A DNA stretch of 64,000 nucleotides from Himantopus leucocephalus (taxonomy: Eukaryota; Chordata; Aves; Charadriiformes; Recurvirostridae): contig RSEF01000003.1 in assembly GCA_003993805.1 (NCBI GenBank), forward strand, positions 87,233,965 through 87,297,964, in the 5' to 3' direction. The notes beneath the pieces are model-generated. The model was not told where the DNA came from. It was given only the letters and a program-made list of their open reading frames with translations, and did not search any database. A program made the translations under genes and the position numbers. This document shows, piece after piece, positions 48,647 to 63,517 of this stretch (position 1 is its first letter; each line of letters begins with the position of its first letter).

Positions 48647-50720
48647 GAGACTGTAAAACACAATTCAATTAGAAGACCTGAAAGTACCTACCAGGCTGTG
48701 CTTAGGACTGAAGCCGTGAAGTCACTGACTGGCACCACACAGACTTGCAGGGGGGAAAAAAGGCAGGGAGACTCTTCAGGTAAGGAAATTCAAGTAAAAG
48801 AACCCACTTCAAGTGAGACAGTTTCCAGAAGGTCAGTTGTATGCCCAACAGGAACGATGCTGGGCAGAGAGGTGTTGAGGAGTGCTGAACGTGTTCCACT
48901 TTTGCTGGGACAAGTAAGGTCTATTTGAGAAAATGTACCATTGAGAAGGGGGAGGGGAAAAAAAAGGCAATGTGCTAGAGGCAGTTTTGCCTTGAGGAAC
49001 TTGTAACTCTCAAGGATAAAGTAAAATGGGTCAGAGCAACACTAGTATATATACACAGAGCTTTTCCTCGAATTGTTTACATGAAAAGGATTTTTCTGAA
49101 TGTGTTCTTTCACAGACTAGATACTGGAGAGAATTTAGATATTGGAGATGAAAATAATTTGTCCTGTCATAAACTAAGTTTATGGGACATTAAAGGAGAA
49201 GGATATAGAGCAGCAAGTTGCAAGGTGGGTGCAGATGACTACAGACAATAAGAAAGAGAGGCCTGCAAAAGGAAAAAAAAAAAACCCAAAATAAAGCACC
49301 AACCAACCACAAACCAGCAGAAAACACCATTAAGGGACATGCATAAAGAGAGGCACTAGGCCTATACAGGAGACATTGGAAAAATGCTTAAAGAAGTGAA
49401 CATTTGGTTTGTGGCAACATTTGGCAAAGGTATAGTCTATGGAAATTTTATATTAGTTCACCTGAACAGAAGATACGCTCTCTGGATATGCACCTTAACC
49501 TAGTATTAAGTGAGGCAGCTGAACTGGTATGTTCAGGGGGAAGATGCAGAAAACATTCCTTCCAGAAACCTAGGCTGGTCAGGGAGGAATGGGGGGGAAA
49601 GAGAGAGATAGCTGGATGTTAAGAATTTGTAAGAAAAAGTTTGTCAAAGTAGTGAGCTGTACCAATGCAAACAGTTAAAACAACGCCATAGCACATACTT
49701 AAGAGCTCAGTCTAAATGAAATTTAAGCTGTTTACTTACAATGGGGATAAAGAAAACCCTGCCCTGGATACACACTTTGTGAAAATAGCTGTGTCAGGTC
49801 CTGAAGGGAGCTTCCACTGACTAACTTTGAGGTCAATGGGGGAAATTTTCAAGTAGGGAGTTTGAGGAGGAACTTAAGCCATATTCCCTTGATTCAGCTG
49901 AATTAAAAAGTGTCAAGAAACTCCTTGTAAGATGACATGTGTTTCTGTTAAAACATTGCCAAATGTTGAAGCACCTATGCCTCATAACTATGATGAGACC
50001 TGGAGAATTTAAAGCTAGTGTAATTTTTCATCACAGATACTTGATGGATTCACAGAACAGCTGTACAGGATCAGCAAAGGTTCAACTAGGTGAGCATCCT
50101 GTTTGTGATGATGGCCATCAGGGGATACATACCTAGGAAAAAGCTGAAAAATCATAGCAAGAATATAATAATACTTTCCTGGAACTTTCTTTTACTCTGA
50201 TTTGCAATCTTGGCAATATCCTGAGAAAGATATTTTTTTTCCTAAGTTTCAAGTGGCTTTCTGAACAGCCACGACTTTAACATCCACAAAAATCATGCAG
50301 CAATGAGTTCCACCACTTATTTATGCTTGTGTGAGTGAAGATACAGCTCCCCAAACATTCATGTGTTTCATTTAGTACTTTGTAAAAAGATATGGTGAAA
50401 AATCATTCCCTACTCAGCGCAATTGCTGCTTATCATTTTATCAAAATACTCTTGGCCACCTGAACAAACTGTTTTCTAAAATGAAAATTCCCCCTCTGGT
50501 GAATTATCCTTCACATGAGAGTACTTTTGTACCTTTTATCTTTGTTGCTCTCCCTATCCTTTCCCAATTTTATTATCGCCTCTGCTTTGTCATGCTGGAG
50601 TAGGGACAGGCTGCAACAGGGGGAACAAAACTGTTCAACAAAACAGCATTCAAAATTATTTTTATTCATAGAACTAGTACCTTCTTAAATCGTTCCTTAA
50701 CTATTCTTTTGCCCTACTTA

Positions 50721-50826
50721 CAGAATCACAGAATGGTCAGGATTGGAAGGGACCTCTAGAGATCATGTAGTCCAACCCCCCTGCCAGAGCAGGTTCACCT
50801 ACACCAGTTGCACAGGACAGCGTCCA
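50721..50826 (-). mobile_element. CR1 3'-end remnant
   Basis: The plus strand starts CAGAATCACAGAATGGTCAG, then GGAAGGGACCTCTAGAGATC and TCCAACCCCCCTGCCAGAGC, a CR1 subfamily tail different from the copies at 6 kb and 36 kb. About 105 bp, 5'-truncated. Confidence 0.85.
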
Positions 50827-53800
50827 CTTTAGTGTATTTTAACACTTTAGCCTATGAAGACGTACCTTTTTTCCCTCATTTGGACATAACTCTAGTTTTT
50901 GGTGGATTCTTTTTTCCATTCTAGGAGCAAGACAGTAAAAAAAAAATCCCAAGCTGAAGCCTTCACATACTTAGGAAGTTCTAATCAACACACAAACTTG
51001 TCAAAAGTGGGGAAAAGCCTAATTGTAAGTACAGGTTGCTGTTTAAGCCAGTTTGTATCAGAGAAAGTTTTCTACTGATACATGTCCATTGTATCTGCTG
51101 ATAATGATCACGTAAGCCCAGATGTAGTGATGGGATCTGGAGGGATTTTTGGCGACTGGCGAGCTGGTATCCTGAAGGCCGTTAATTTAGCTTCTGTGGA
51201 TACAGCTGTAAATGCCTTGAGTGTTTTTGCCAGGTCAGAATTCCACATAGATATTTTTAGTTCGAGCAACCAGTTTCTCCGACAACATGAAGTATGTAAA
51301 AGCAGTATAGGGTAAGAGTTAAGCAACATTAATTATCACCCTCAAAAAGTTATTTGTGCTTCAGTTAAGTCTTTCATCAGACACGGTACAAGAATTGTTA
51401 CAGAACCAGTTGTATGTTTTACCATTGTTGGCTGAGGATGTATGCAATGAATTTGACATTTTCCTCCATTTAAATGATGTACAGCAAAAACTGAAGCATT
51501 TTCAGAATAGTTAAAGAGATAATAAAAAGCCATAGGACATAAATCTTGTTTCCCTGGCAAGACTATTGAATATATGACAAAAGCAAAAAAAATTCTGATT
51601 TATGCTTACAGGTGGAATGCACAAGATGATACTATGAAAGTGCCTGAACAGAGAACTATTCCTCCTCATATGTACAGATTAGTTTTGAGACTTTTTTGAA
51701 AACAACTTTTTGAAGCACATGGACAGCTTGCCTGTATTACTTAATTTGTGGTATAACTTGAGCACCACTACAAGAGGAATATAATGGTTTTAATGAGACA
51801 ATTTAGTAAGGGGCTCAGTACCAAGCTCTGCAAGGCCAGGCCTTCTTTATAGCTCATAGCTGATCAATGCTATCTTTATCAGACAGCTGCGCTGCCCAAG
51901 TTCCTGAAGGTACGCCAAACCCTTCTCCCACCCCCCAAAAAAAGCTGGCATTTTTAATAGAAAAGTGGTGTATTATTAGATACCACTTCACCTCTGGCAC
52001 TGGCATTAATGATGATTCTGTAGAAGCAGACGATCCCTCCATGGTCCTATCAGCACACATACCTTGGCAGGACAGAAAGCCATGGTCTCTCTTCCAGAGC
52101 TGTGAAGAACAGTTACTTGCGATTCCTCCAGATGTTATGGTGCACACTTGCGCCTTGCACGGTGGTTTTCCCTAAAGTGTCCTTTGGGGAGGGACAGGGC
52201 ATGCTTAGGCAGGTAAGAGGACTTTGAGCTGTTTGGAAAAGGGACAAATTGTGAAATCAAGAAACAAGGGCTATTTGGAAGACTTAGGAAATTTCTGCAA
52301 AACTCCATTACTTCAAGTTTTGCTTTGATTTTTATTTTCTGTTTTATTTAAGTAACTAGTATTCTACCTAGGAAAAGCACTGGAGCTAGTAGGGTATGAG
52401 ACTGTATGGGAGGGACTATTATTAACACTCAGTATTCTAAAAATTCCTAAATCAATTTGTGATTTGTGACTGACTGACTTGCTACTCTGTAAGCTACCTG
52501 GCTTATCTTTGTTGTTCTACAGAAGTACAAAAGAAATGGTTTAAAGTGCTGCGCATGAAGTTTTTCCTCTTTCACAGATGCATATATATATTTTAAAGTA
52601 TATATTAATAAAGGGGCATTTTAATACGAAAATCAGCTCACCATCCTTCACATCAAACTGTAAGGAACAACATTTTCTTCCCTTTAAAAGAAGCTATTCT
52701 CAAGTTTGGGGTATTCTCTGTAGATCCGGTTTGTAGTATATTTTTTTCCCCCTCAGGAGTTGTAAGTGAAGATTGAGGTCTTTGGGATCTCAACAGATGC
52801 ACCTAACACAGCTCACAGCACAACACATGGAAAACTGTGAGGCCTCAGATAGACCTCAGGTTGGGGTCAGTGCAGTTCAGATCCAAGAACAAATATTTTT
52901 TTTTTCCTTGAGAAAGTAGATTTTGCTTCAGACAATAACAAAACGGAGAAAGGATTCTCTAATATCATCCAGATTCCTAGCAGCCCATGTGAGTCTCATA
53001 ACCATTATTTATGTATATGTATTATGGATATGTAGCAAGTTCTTCACTGATCACCATTCAGGTTGGATATGGTAAATTGTACTAAATCAAGTACTAACCT
53101 ATCACCATACTGTGGTGTATCATCTACATCCAGTGTGTTTCAGGGACATATTATGGTCAGAAAACTTTGAACACTAGTCAGTCTCGATGCTGAAAAACCC
53201 ACCTATCTAGTGTTCTCCTGGACCACAATGGTGGGGACCAATGCCCAGCTGTGCTGCCCTCTCCATTTTCCCCTTCAGTTGTTTGTTAGGGCTGGAGAAG
53301 TCAAGTTACCTATACAGTAATGACTGTCTTCTTCCCTGAAGCCCAAGAGCAATAGTTAAAAGCCAGCAAAAGAAAGGAACAAAAATGAAATTGTGGATTA
53401 TCTGGAGGAGCAGTTTCAGCACTGAGGAGACATGGAGTTAGTGCATTTAGTCTAGGGCGTCTTAGATCAAAGCTGCTCACCTGAGTTTCACCAAGAACTT
53501 AGAACATGCACCAATCTCCATTGGATGCTCACTTCACATTACTTCTACAGTCAGGAATGTTCCCATGTCCCATCAAGTCTTCAGAGATGCCACTCACCAT
53601 GCTCACCTGGAGAGAAAATGACAACTTTTCCCTACTGAAAGCTGCCTATGAAAACAAATGCTTCTGTATATCCCGAGTGCTAATGAACGAGAAACAAAGC
53701 CTTACCTATACCTGATCCTCTTTTAACTTGGTAAGGAGAGACCAACCTGGCAAACTAAAATTTGGCAAGTGTATTCTACCCTACCACATTCCTTCTTCAG

Positions 53801-54777
53801 CCTTCTCCTACCTTATCTGATACAGGCTTTTGCATTTCAGAGCCTTAGAATAAAATTCCTTTTGTTCATTAAGAAAGTGTATTTTTTTTCTGTATTAAGA
53901 TGTGTAAGCTCTCGCCTGGACTTGAGGAAACTGAACATCTTCAGACAAAGTTTAACAACTTTCATACTGGCTCTTAACTCCTTCTTATCTCTCGAGGCCC
54001 CAGATGTCTCTTTCCAAGCACCTTGCAAGCACCTTCATTTCTGAGCACATGAAGACCATCTCCAGTGGCCTGTTTGGTCTATCTGCACCACCAGGTCTTT
54101 AAATGAAGAGTCCTGGTCTGGTCCCAAGAAATAATCAGCCACTTCCCTGTTTTAAGATGCTGGGCTTGTATTGCATGTTTTTCCAGAAAAAAAAACACAA
54201 CTCTGTACAAGAAGCTGGTGTACTTGGGAGCTCTTTGGGCCCATCCTGAATTTGAAATCTGCAAAGGGGCTGCTGAATTGGCATTGATTCAGCCCAGCTT
54301 TACAAGCAGAACACCTATTCTCACTTTGTCCCCTGCACTGAGACATTCAAATCAAGACTCTGCATGCAAGCTTTGCTATGAACACCACATTCCCTCAAGC
54401 ATCACTCAATTAGGAGGTACCATCAGGCCCTATTAAATAACAGTTTTTCTCATTTCCCTAATTTTGTCCACCCTTTAAAAGGATTGTTAAGCACAGTGAG
54501 TGGGAAACATGTTATACCAGTAAGAAATGGAAGAACTCCTCACCTACACTGAAAAAAAGGTCCATCTTTGAAACATGTATCAGATATTCAAGACTGGCTC
54601 TTGCTTCCCTGGGGCTGAGACTATCAGTTCATCACTTCAAAACAGCAGGTTTACAAACGGCAGCTCTAGGCTATCACTCACCTCTCTGAACACATTTGAA
54701 ACAGCAGCATTAGGCATTGTAACAGGGTTTTTCTTCCATTTTTTTTCTCTTGCTGTGTTCAAAACCTCCTCCCTTAC

Positions 54778-54801
54778 AGGGATACTTCCAGGGATACTTC
54801 T
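54778..54801 (+). repeat. 12-bp tandem doublet
   Basis: Two adjacent copies of CAGGGATACTTC. No wider array. Confidence 0.7.
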
Positions 54802-57028
54802 AGAATTTCTACCAAGATAAAGCAGCCCCAAGGATTATGGCAGCAAGGACAAGTTCTTCTTACCTTTTGACATGTAATCCAAGGACCCTGTATCTGCTTT
54901 CAACCTGATGTTTGAATCTGGGCAAGATCCATCAACTGACATTCCCTTCACATCGCACTGTGGCTGCTAGATGGTGCCTGGCTTAGAGTGTGCCTACCTT
55001 ACACAGGAAAAGGATAGACTGATTAATAGCAGGAAAGATCCTACAAAGCTGTAACACAGCTAATGAAGTGTTGCTCTATGGTGTGGTTTGCCAGGTTATT
55101 TTGCCTGGCTAGTTTGCCTTTAACCTGAGACTACAAACTTGCCAGTAGTGTAGTTCAGGCACATTTAATGACTGTCTTGTGCCCACAGATAGACTATTTC
55201 TTTTCCCAACTGTTCCATCACCTTACATTTTCTTAGGGAGCAAACAAGAATATGCTTTGTTAAGACCTTTCCCAAGTGGGGAGTGTTTCTGATTCTATCA
55301 CTCCTAGGGCAACCTTTTAAATACAAGACAAATATACTCCTTAGTATTCCTCTGAGGACCTTCCGTGGTCATCATCACTGCTTTAGAAAAAACAAAGGTA
55401 TTTACAGAAGACCCTGTAAGTTTTCTCTTTCAAGGGATGCTTTTTGCCCTTCAAGATGTCCAAGTCAAAACACACCTGTTCTTTTTTAAGTTGAACATTA
55501 AACACAATTTTAGTTTATTTGTGAAACCTGAGCTCTCTGCAACATTTTTAACATGACTGAGGCCGAATGTCCAAGATTATCATGTTCATCTCCCTTGCCC
55601 CATATCTAAGAATTCAACACCTATCCCCTATTTAACCTGCATGCTCTTAGAAAGTGTTGCATATTCCAGTTCTTTCGAAACATCTTTCGGGGACGAGGGG
55701 GTGGGCGTTGTTGTGTTGGTTCCTCCCCGCCCCTCCCCCGATGCATTTTTGCTAGATACAGGGATTCTAGGATAGACTGAGTATCTATTTCACAGCAGGG
55801 CATTTCTTCACAAAGTCAAAAAATTACCATGGTTCTAAAATACATGCCTCGATTTCTGGGCTCTAACTACACCAAGCCATCAGATCTGAAAACGAAAACT
55901 GCTAAGTTAATGTGTCCTTGTATCTTTAAACTGCATACAGAATTTGAACCTTAATGTTTTCGTCTTCATGTATTAAAGTAGAAAAAGGTTGCTTCAAAAG
56001 GACTTCAGAAATTTAAGAGATGCTTAAAACACATTATGCATGACTGTCTCTTGTTCTTCCAGACTACAAAAATCAAAGTGGATCATCTACCTGCAGCTGT
56101 ACCAGTTACTATCCTACCTGCTCTTTACTAACTCCACAGTAAAACTACAGAAGCATTTTAGTGTACTTCAGGACCAAATAATCTGCTTTAGCACAGGCCA
56201 TCGATGAAGGTAGTTTGAGCTAACCTTATCAAGATGTGACCACTACTTGATTTACCTCAATGCCATTTGTACCCCTGTGCTGAGTACACCTTAATGCAGC
56301 TTAACGCACATTACAAATTGGGAGGCTTCACTTTTCAAAAGCTTAGTCGGCAGCGCTATTTCACCATTAATCTGTATACTCCTCCTTGTTCATTATTCAA
56401 TGAAAGCAGTACTCTTTAGAAACGTTACACTGAGGGCAATAAACTGTGAAAGTTTAGATACTCCTATTAAGAAAACAGAATTCTGTACTTCCTATTAAAA
56501 TCCATACTGATTTCAACAGTTAACCTAAGACAAGACTGACTACCTCAAAGAAGCAACTATTGGGTCTGATCAGTTCATGCCATACAAATATTTAGATTGT
56601 TTTCTTGGACAGAAACATGACCACCTGAATGGCTCAGAACATCAACAAACCAGACTGTGTCTTTCAGATCAGTGTACCATAAAAAAAATGCAGAGTGCCA
56701 TTTATTACACCATTCCCATTGCAAGATCACTTCTATGCAAAAAACAAGTTGCAAAACAACACACACACACAAGGAAGTTTAAATCCAATGGATTTAAGAC
56801 CTTCCAGATCCTTCTTAATTTTAACTGGAAGACTCACTGGAGTCACAATCTCACTGGCGTTAATCCCATAATGTTTTTGGGGTTTTTTTTTAAATAATTT
56901 TCTGTGAGGTTGTGTTGGCATTACGGAAAAATAGTGGAGCAAGGCAGCAGAGATTACTCAACTACATGAATACAGCTTCCATTTACTGAGTGTTGAAGCT
57001 TAAAGCCACCTAAAGCTTGTGGTCAAAG

Positions 57029-57072
57029 CTTCTGTCACTGGAAGTCACCTTCAGGACTTCCAGTGACAGAAG
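57029..57072. repeat. Perfect 17-bp inverted repeat with 10-nt loop
   Basis: CTTCTGTCACTGGAAGT at 57029-57045 is followed by a 10-base loop and its exact reverse complement at 57056-57072. The flanks do not extend the stem beyond a possible G-T pair, so it is shorter than a normal microRNA precursor. No gene overlaps it. Confidence 0.9.
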
Positions 57073-58800
57073 TCAGGACAATTTTTTTCCTCCTTTATAT
57101 TCAAGTCTAGTCTTCCATTAGCATGAAACCTGCAGCGTTATTTCTTCATCTGCAAATTTTGACAGATTTTAAAAACATACATGCCGTGGTTTTCTTCAAA
57201 GTAGCTTTTAAGCATCCCACTAACTCAAAAGCAAGTGTAAACGAACATACTTCTGTAAAAGTGTAGGTAATAGGAATACAGGACAGTTTCACGAGACTAG
57301 TTTAAGTCAGTTACATATTGGTCACCTCTTGGTTAAAGGACTACTCACATATACACCAGTGATTGCCACTGGAGGTTTGTCTTCTGCTAAAAACATCCAC
57401 TTAAGCACATACACAAAATTGAAGAATTCTGTTGAAAACAGGTTAGCTTGTTAGGACAACTGTTTGCACTGGAAGAAAAAAAGGTTTCAGTGCACTATCT
57501 GATGGAAGCCTTTGGCCACAATCTGAAACAGGAACAGTCCTTTAACAGCCACTTCAACTTTTCCAGATGCAGGGACTAGATATTTTTATCTGTCATCTCA
57601 AATGCCATAGTATTAAAGATTAAGTTCACCTTCCAATTGTGACACATCTGCATTATGAAAATATTAATTATGATTTATTTTAGACTAGTTCTCACCAGTG
57701 TTTCCTGGTGAGCTTCATACACAGCTTCATTCTGAAGTATGCTGAAATTGCACCTTAAGAAAAGCCCCAATTTACTAATGGGTTATCTATAAAACTGCCT
57801 TTGTTGAATTCTCACAGAGGAAGCTTTATAATCCCAAATTAGCTACATTTAGTAATATAGTTTTAAACAACCACTGCTAGTGACAGAATTAGGTTCATTC
57901 TTCATTCCACTAAAGAGAAAAAAAAATAAATCTGAAAAATGTTACTTTAGATAGCAGAACAATACTGGAAATGCCACACTTGAAACCAGGAACCCACTAC
58001 CTGATTGATACATTCAGCTCCTGGCTTTCAATGACTGACTATATTAATGAAAAATCCTTTGAACTACTACGATTGCTAACCCATCAGTTTAAAAATACAC
58101 AGTTAATGATCTATGAACCATTTCAGAGGTTTTTTTAGATCTGAAGTATTGAACATTAAACACTAAGATTACACTCCACAGATTCACACTCAACATTCAT
58201 TTAGTATTGAAGTGGACACGCTAAAAAGGAAGACTTTAAACCCACAACCTCCCTAACAACTTCAGATGAGGAGTCAATTAAACATTCTACTGAAGTTGGA
58301 TTTTAGGTACTACAAGTCACTGAAGTACTGTAACGTCTATTTTTACTTACCATTATCTTCTGTGCAGTCAAATGGCATAGGCTATTCTACTGGCTGTGTA
58401 GCAGAACTAACAGTGCTTTTCGTAACTTCCTTAGTGCAAAGAAAATGAGCGGTAAGATTTAATGTCTTTTGTACACATTAGTGACGAAAACAAGTAAAAC
58501 CATATTGTCACACTAACTGTGCAAACAGAGATAGTGAACTGTCACCATTAATCAGCCAAATATATCAGACTAGAGGGAATACAGATTTCTGACACTGCAA
58601 GTTTTACCTAAATGACCATCAGAAACTAAATGTTGGCTCTGGAGTAGACACCAAGTTTCATGAATATTCAGGAATGAAACAGCTCTTGGAGCTGAAATGC
58701 ATCTTGTGATTCAAACTTTAAATATTCAAGCTGTATTTAATTACCAATTATCTACATACTACGACGGTGTTTTCTAGACTGTCACAGATGCTTTTTTTCC

Positions 58801-58823
58801 TTTTTTTTTTTTTTAAAAAAAAA
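58801..58823. repeat. T14A9 self-complementary homopolymer tract
   Basis: T run followed directly by A run, preceded by a further short T run; intergenic. Confidence 0.8.
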
Positions 58824-60651
58824 GCTCTTACCATGTACCTCGAAGTCTGACCATCTAAAGAAGCTTTCACGAAGATAGCTTTAAATAATCGATGTAACCC
58901 AATGTTTCCAGATGAGCTCAGCTATGCAACATCCACTCAAGAGCTGGCCATTCGAAAGTATGTATGTTTGTGGAAAAAACTAGTAACCAGTTGTCAAGAA
59001 AAAGATATCATTACATGAGACAATCACCCCACTCTCCAAATTCCAAGTAAACTAACAAGCTAGTCCTTGTGGCACTTTTCAACCTGTCTATCTATTGTAA
59101 CAATCAAGGCAAAGGAGCACCAAAGTCAAGTCACTCTTTCATGCTGTGGATTTTATAACACAAGTATAATTAAACACTTGCAAAGTGTTAACCAGATGAC
59201 TATGTGAAAGTTGGTCTCCTAGAAAAAAGTTTCACATCAGAGCTTCTAGGAAGCTTTGTGTTCATTTGCACTAGATGGCTGTAAAGTAACAATTAATAAT
59301 ATTAAGGATCAAGGAATCTTCAGCTCGACTTCCCCTCCTGTTGCCACATACCATTTTTATCTGGCAGAGCAAATGACAGAGTGCAATCTGGTGTTTCCTC
59401 TGCCCAACTAATGCAACTAGCTAGCTCCAGCCAAGAGATGTCATGTGCTGCTGCTGGAATTAATTCAGCAAGACACTCGGCGAAGACAAACTTCTAAGTC
59501 CACCACAGCCAAAGTTGGGATTCATAAACTTCAGGCTATGAACACAAACTCGAGCTCCAACTTTACAGATTTCAATTCTCAGAACACTACGTTGTAACGT
59601 TTATTGCCTACTTCCAAAACTTGCTATTCCATTTTAAACAATTAACACTTCCCACTAAGTTTTCACTAACACAAGTGAGGGAATAACAGTCTTAATTTTG
59701 TGGAATGTATCAAACTGAACACAGTCTTAGATTCTGTTACACGTGTTTATGTCCACGTTGCCTTTCAGTTTTATTTCTTAAAAAAACCCCGCTCCCCTCA
59801 CTGATGTATGGAAGCATCGAAATAACTGCTAGGCTGAACAGAAAAGTTAAGCCTCTCAAGAATTATCAAAGGCACAGGAGAAAAAAAAAAAAGTTGCAGC
59901 CGTATATAACATTTCTATCCTGAAATATTAAGTTGGGAATCCTACCTTCAGAGGAGGCTAAGTTTATTTTAGACTATGTCATGCCCCTCACTCCAAACAA
60001 GAACAGAATTAGTATTCCTTATTTTAGATTTTAAGACAGTATTTAGGTAAGTTGTACAATGCAGAAATTCAGAAACTGGTCTTAGTATCTGTAGTAACAG
60101 CCTTCCTCCAAACACTAAAAACACAAACTTAAGCTCCGGGCTGTAACAAATCTCCTCTTTAAAAACTNCTGGAAAGAAAAAAAAAAAAAAGTACAGTTGT
60201 ATGTCCTATATGAAACCTTTCAAACAAAAATGAGTATTTAAACAAGAGCATACTTTAAAAAGCTATGTATTGGAGTGTTTATAAACCAGAAGTGTTAAGC
60301 AGCAGCAGTAGTTTCCGATTTCTGATTAAATTCAACTAGGCTTCAAATTTAGGAACACATTACAAACCAATGTGGAACTACGCTAGCTTATACTCAAACC
60401 TTTGCAGGTGTTTCAGTAAAGAAAGCCTCCTATGAGAATAAACAGAGGCAGCATAATACATTAAGTCAACACTTGCCTTCACCATGCCAAAAAGAACTGT
60501 TATATGTCCATTTGTCACCAAAGCACCCTGTATGAGATGCATTATTGCTGTAGAACATTTCAAGTTTACCAACACCCAAGTGCAACCAAAGTGATGCTGT
60601 ATATATGCACTCGCCCATTCTCACCAGTNGTAACAATACAATTTGTATTGC

Positions 60652-60678
60652 TTTTTTTTTTTTTTTTTTTTTTTTTTT
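60652..60678. repeat. Poly(T) tract of 27
   Basis: Uninterrupted 27 T, 22 bases after a single N at 60629. The neighbouring N suggests sequencing or assembly trouble at the homopolymer. Confidence 0.9.
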
Positions 60679-61889
60679 GTTACACAATCAAATTTAAAGC
60701 TTTGAAAATAACATTTTTTTGATTTTTTTTCCCCACAATATTAATCACCACATGCAATTTAGTTTTCTGATCATTTTGCTAAAAAACTGCACCAATATCA
60801 GAACAGTGCAAATCATATTTAATTTTAAAAGTTATAATGGCTTGAGTTCATAATTAGAGGGAACACTGTCAAGATCCTGATATTTTGCTCACTCACCATT
60901 GCTTGCATTCCCTTAAAAACACTTTCCTGTCAATTTTGCCTTTTTTTTAAAAACATTTTTCAACAGTAGTCCCCCGTGCTTTTATCAGAGCTGAAATTAA
61001 GGATATGATCCACAATTTCAACACATGTAGTGCCTTAATAGCAATGTTTTTACGCACTTCCATCAACTGTTACAATTCCATAAATAGATTATCCCCCCGA
61101 CATATTTCCAGACTAAGAACTAGTCACTAGCACTTGTGATCCCACAAGTGTTTTCAGTTTTTCAGCAATGGAGAGATTTCAAGATTAAGAAATCTGAGGA
61201 CTTCCCCTCTCCTACAGCCCCCAGCGTTTTCATTTTATAGCAAGTTCAAAATTGGTTTCCACATCTTGACAGTGTTCCTTATAAAACCATATGACAGTAA
61301 AAGTGCCAGTAGGCATGGCAACCTCTTTGAAGGGAGCATTTAAACTCCTTGGCACTGGGAATGCCAGCACCAAGGATTACATTGAAATTCAAAATTATTC
61401 TTAAGGCTACAATTAGCAAACCCACTTTTCCATAAGCCTAATATGCTATCACTAGATTTGAAAATTTAGAAGCTAACGCAACTGTATACTTTTATGCTCA
61501 AATTTGAGGAAAAACGTTACTTTTCTTTAGCAAGGGCAGTATATGAAACTGTGGTAGCAAATGTCTCTTAGCATCGACTACTCATTTCACCATCATTCAC
61601 TTACTTTGTCTTAAAGTTCAAAACTGGCAAGGCACATTTACATATTCCAATGAATACTTGACAATTTTAAATTACACTTCATGTCCCAGCTATCCCAGTA
61701 ATTGACATACAACATACTAAAATGGTTTATTAAGATAACAAAAAAAAAAAATCAATTAATGTGAAACATACAGGCTATTGGCAACCACTATTCTAAAAAT
61801 AATGTAAATACAAGTAAACATACTGAAATGTGTGCGATTCTAAGTTTTTAACCAGAAGATCTCTGTACTAACACACATTTATATTAATG

Positions 61890-63517
61890 ACACATAAAAA
61901 AAATAAAAACTTTATTACAAAAATAAGTTACACTCGCCTCCAGCTTACAGTATAAAACAATTTTATTTGCAGGAATGCAAAATGATTGTTTGCCATGAGC
62001 ATTTTCAACATATGACATGTCTAATTTTGTTAAAATTTGCATTTACTGGGGGAACTGGTGTGTATAAAACCTTAATTAGGTATAAGCTTCAATTTCCATT
62101 GTGGTGCCTATGGGTATGTAGTATAACTGCAGTATCCCTTTGGGCAGGGGGTTAAGGGAAGCTCTTTATGCCAAGTCCAAAGTAAGTTATAATTTCACCT
62201 ACCTTTTTACCTATATGAAGTTGGACTTGGCAAGGTTCTTTTGCTTTTGTTTTGTCTTTTTTAAGGGTGGTTCAATAGAGGATGCTTCACCACTGAACAC
62301 TCACTGTCATCAAGGTGCTTTAGAAAATTAAAAACATAGCACAAATGATTGTACTCTACTCTACTCTACAGGTTATCATGATCTGCGCAAGAGAAATGGA
62401 AAGCTGATCCACATGTTTTTACAGTGATCAGCAATAAGAAATGCACTAATGAAAACATACCTTTTACCTAAAAAGCTAAACTACAGCCATATACTATTCT
62501 ATGATTTATGAAAAACTTCAAAATATCCAAATGTCAGGCTTCACTGTACAGTTGTCAGTTTTAGTCTGACCTTTTATAAAGGGACACTGCAGTATTTAGT
62601 ACAAGTTGCTGATGCACTTTTTTTGAACATCTGATGTCTTACAAAAGTAACATCTTGCTAAACTATTATACATCCAAATAACTACAATATCTGAAGAAGC
62701 AAGGCTGCTTTTTCAGCCACAAAATACGACAAAAGCAAGGCCTGTTATGATGGTCATGAGGAAGTCTTACAAAGCCTCTGGAACTAAAGGCAACTAAGAA
62801 TGTTACATTTGGTATATTATAATCTTACCCTCATATCATATTAAACAAGCCTTGCTTTTATCTACAAAGATTTTCTATGTACAGTACAGACAGGGTATAG
62901 TTCAATCCTCTGCTACTGAGGTAGTTAACCAACCCTTTAAAAAAGGTTCTGAAAAGAACCACTATCTGGAATGCCTGACTAACCAGCTCTGATGATTACA
63001 CCTGAAACTGCTGTATCTGAACACAATTCATAAGTGATTACTATATAAACAATCATGATTAACCTTCATGAGCAGAAATAAAATTTAAGGATACCAATGA
63101 TGGTATTCATCTATACCACTGCAATAAAAATTTAAATGCAAGAATTTGAGAATACCACTTTTGGAATCCTTAACCAAGAAAACTTGGGGGAAAAATCTAC
63201 TTAAAGCAGATTTTTTAAAGAACAACTTTATTCTTTATTAAGATACCATGCTAGACGTTAAGGATTTTGTTGAACACATTGGGGAAATAGAGTAGCTTTA
63301 GTTTAATAACTTGCACTGCAGAGAAAACTGTTAAAGAAATTCATTTCAAAGTCCAAGTATTAGTTCAAATGTCCCATATTTGAATCCATGATCTTCGCAG
63401 GAAGGTCTTTTGCAACAGAATATGCTCCTATACAGCTGAGATACTTAAGGTTGCTTGATATCCTTACCATTACTCCACTGCAAGCTTCTGGTGTAATCCC
63501 ACATAGCAAGTCAGTCT
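61890..63517 (-). other. SYNCRIP: SYNCRIP 3' untranslated region (alternative last exon)
   Basis: AT-rich sequence after the GPDLLQ stop. Candidate minus-strand poly(A) signals: a tandem AATAAAGAATAAA at 63227-63239, about 280 bases after the stop, and AATAAA at 61911-61916 for a longer form of about 1.6 kb. I set the left limit by the distal signal; the true end is uncertain. Confidence 0.5.
63227..63239 (-). terminator. SYNCRIP: Tandem poly(A) signals of SYNCRIP short 3' UTR
   Basis: Two AATAAA hexamers one base apart on the minus strand (plus-strand TTTATT at 63227-63232 and 63234-63239). Confidence 0.5.

Larger units (their letters stand above)
45271..61880. other. Intergenic region between SNX14 promoter and SYNCRIP 3' end
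   Basis: About 16.6 kb of AT-rich DNA. I found one short CR1 remnant, homopolymer tracts and one strong hairpin, but no exon I could assign to a gene. Open frames (for example 46660-46935, and the overlapping opposite-strand pair at 51854-52175) show no domain. Confidence 0.6.

Noticed and set aside
51854..52175. Overlapping frames of about 100 codons on both strands
   Set aside because: Neither has a recognisable domain, splice partner or family resemblance. Opposite-strand overlap of this size is expected by chance.
56758..56771. Short (AC)n tract
   Set aside because: Only about seven units; ordinary microsatellite background.
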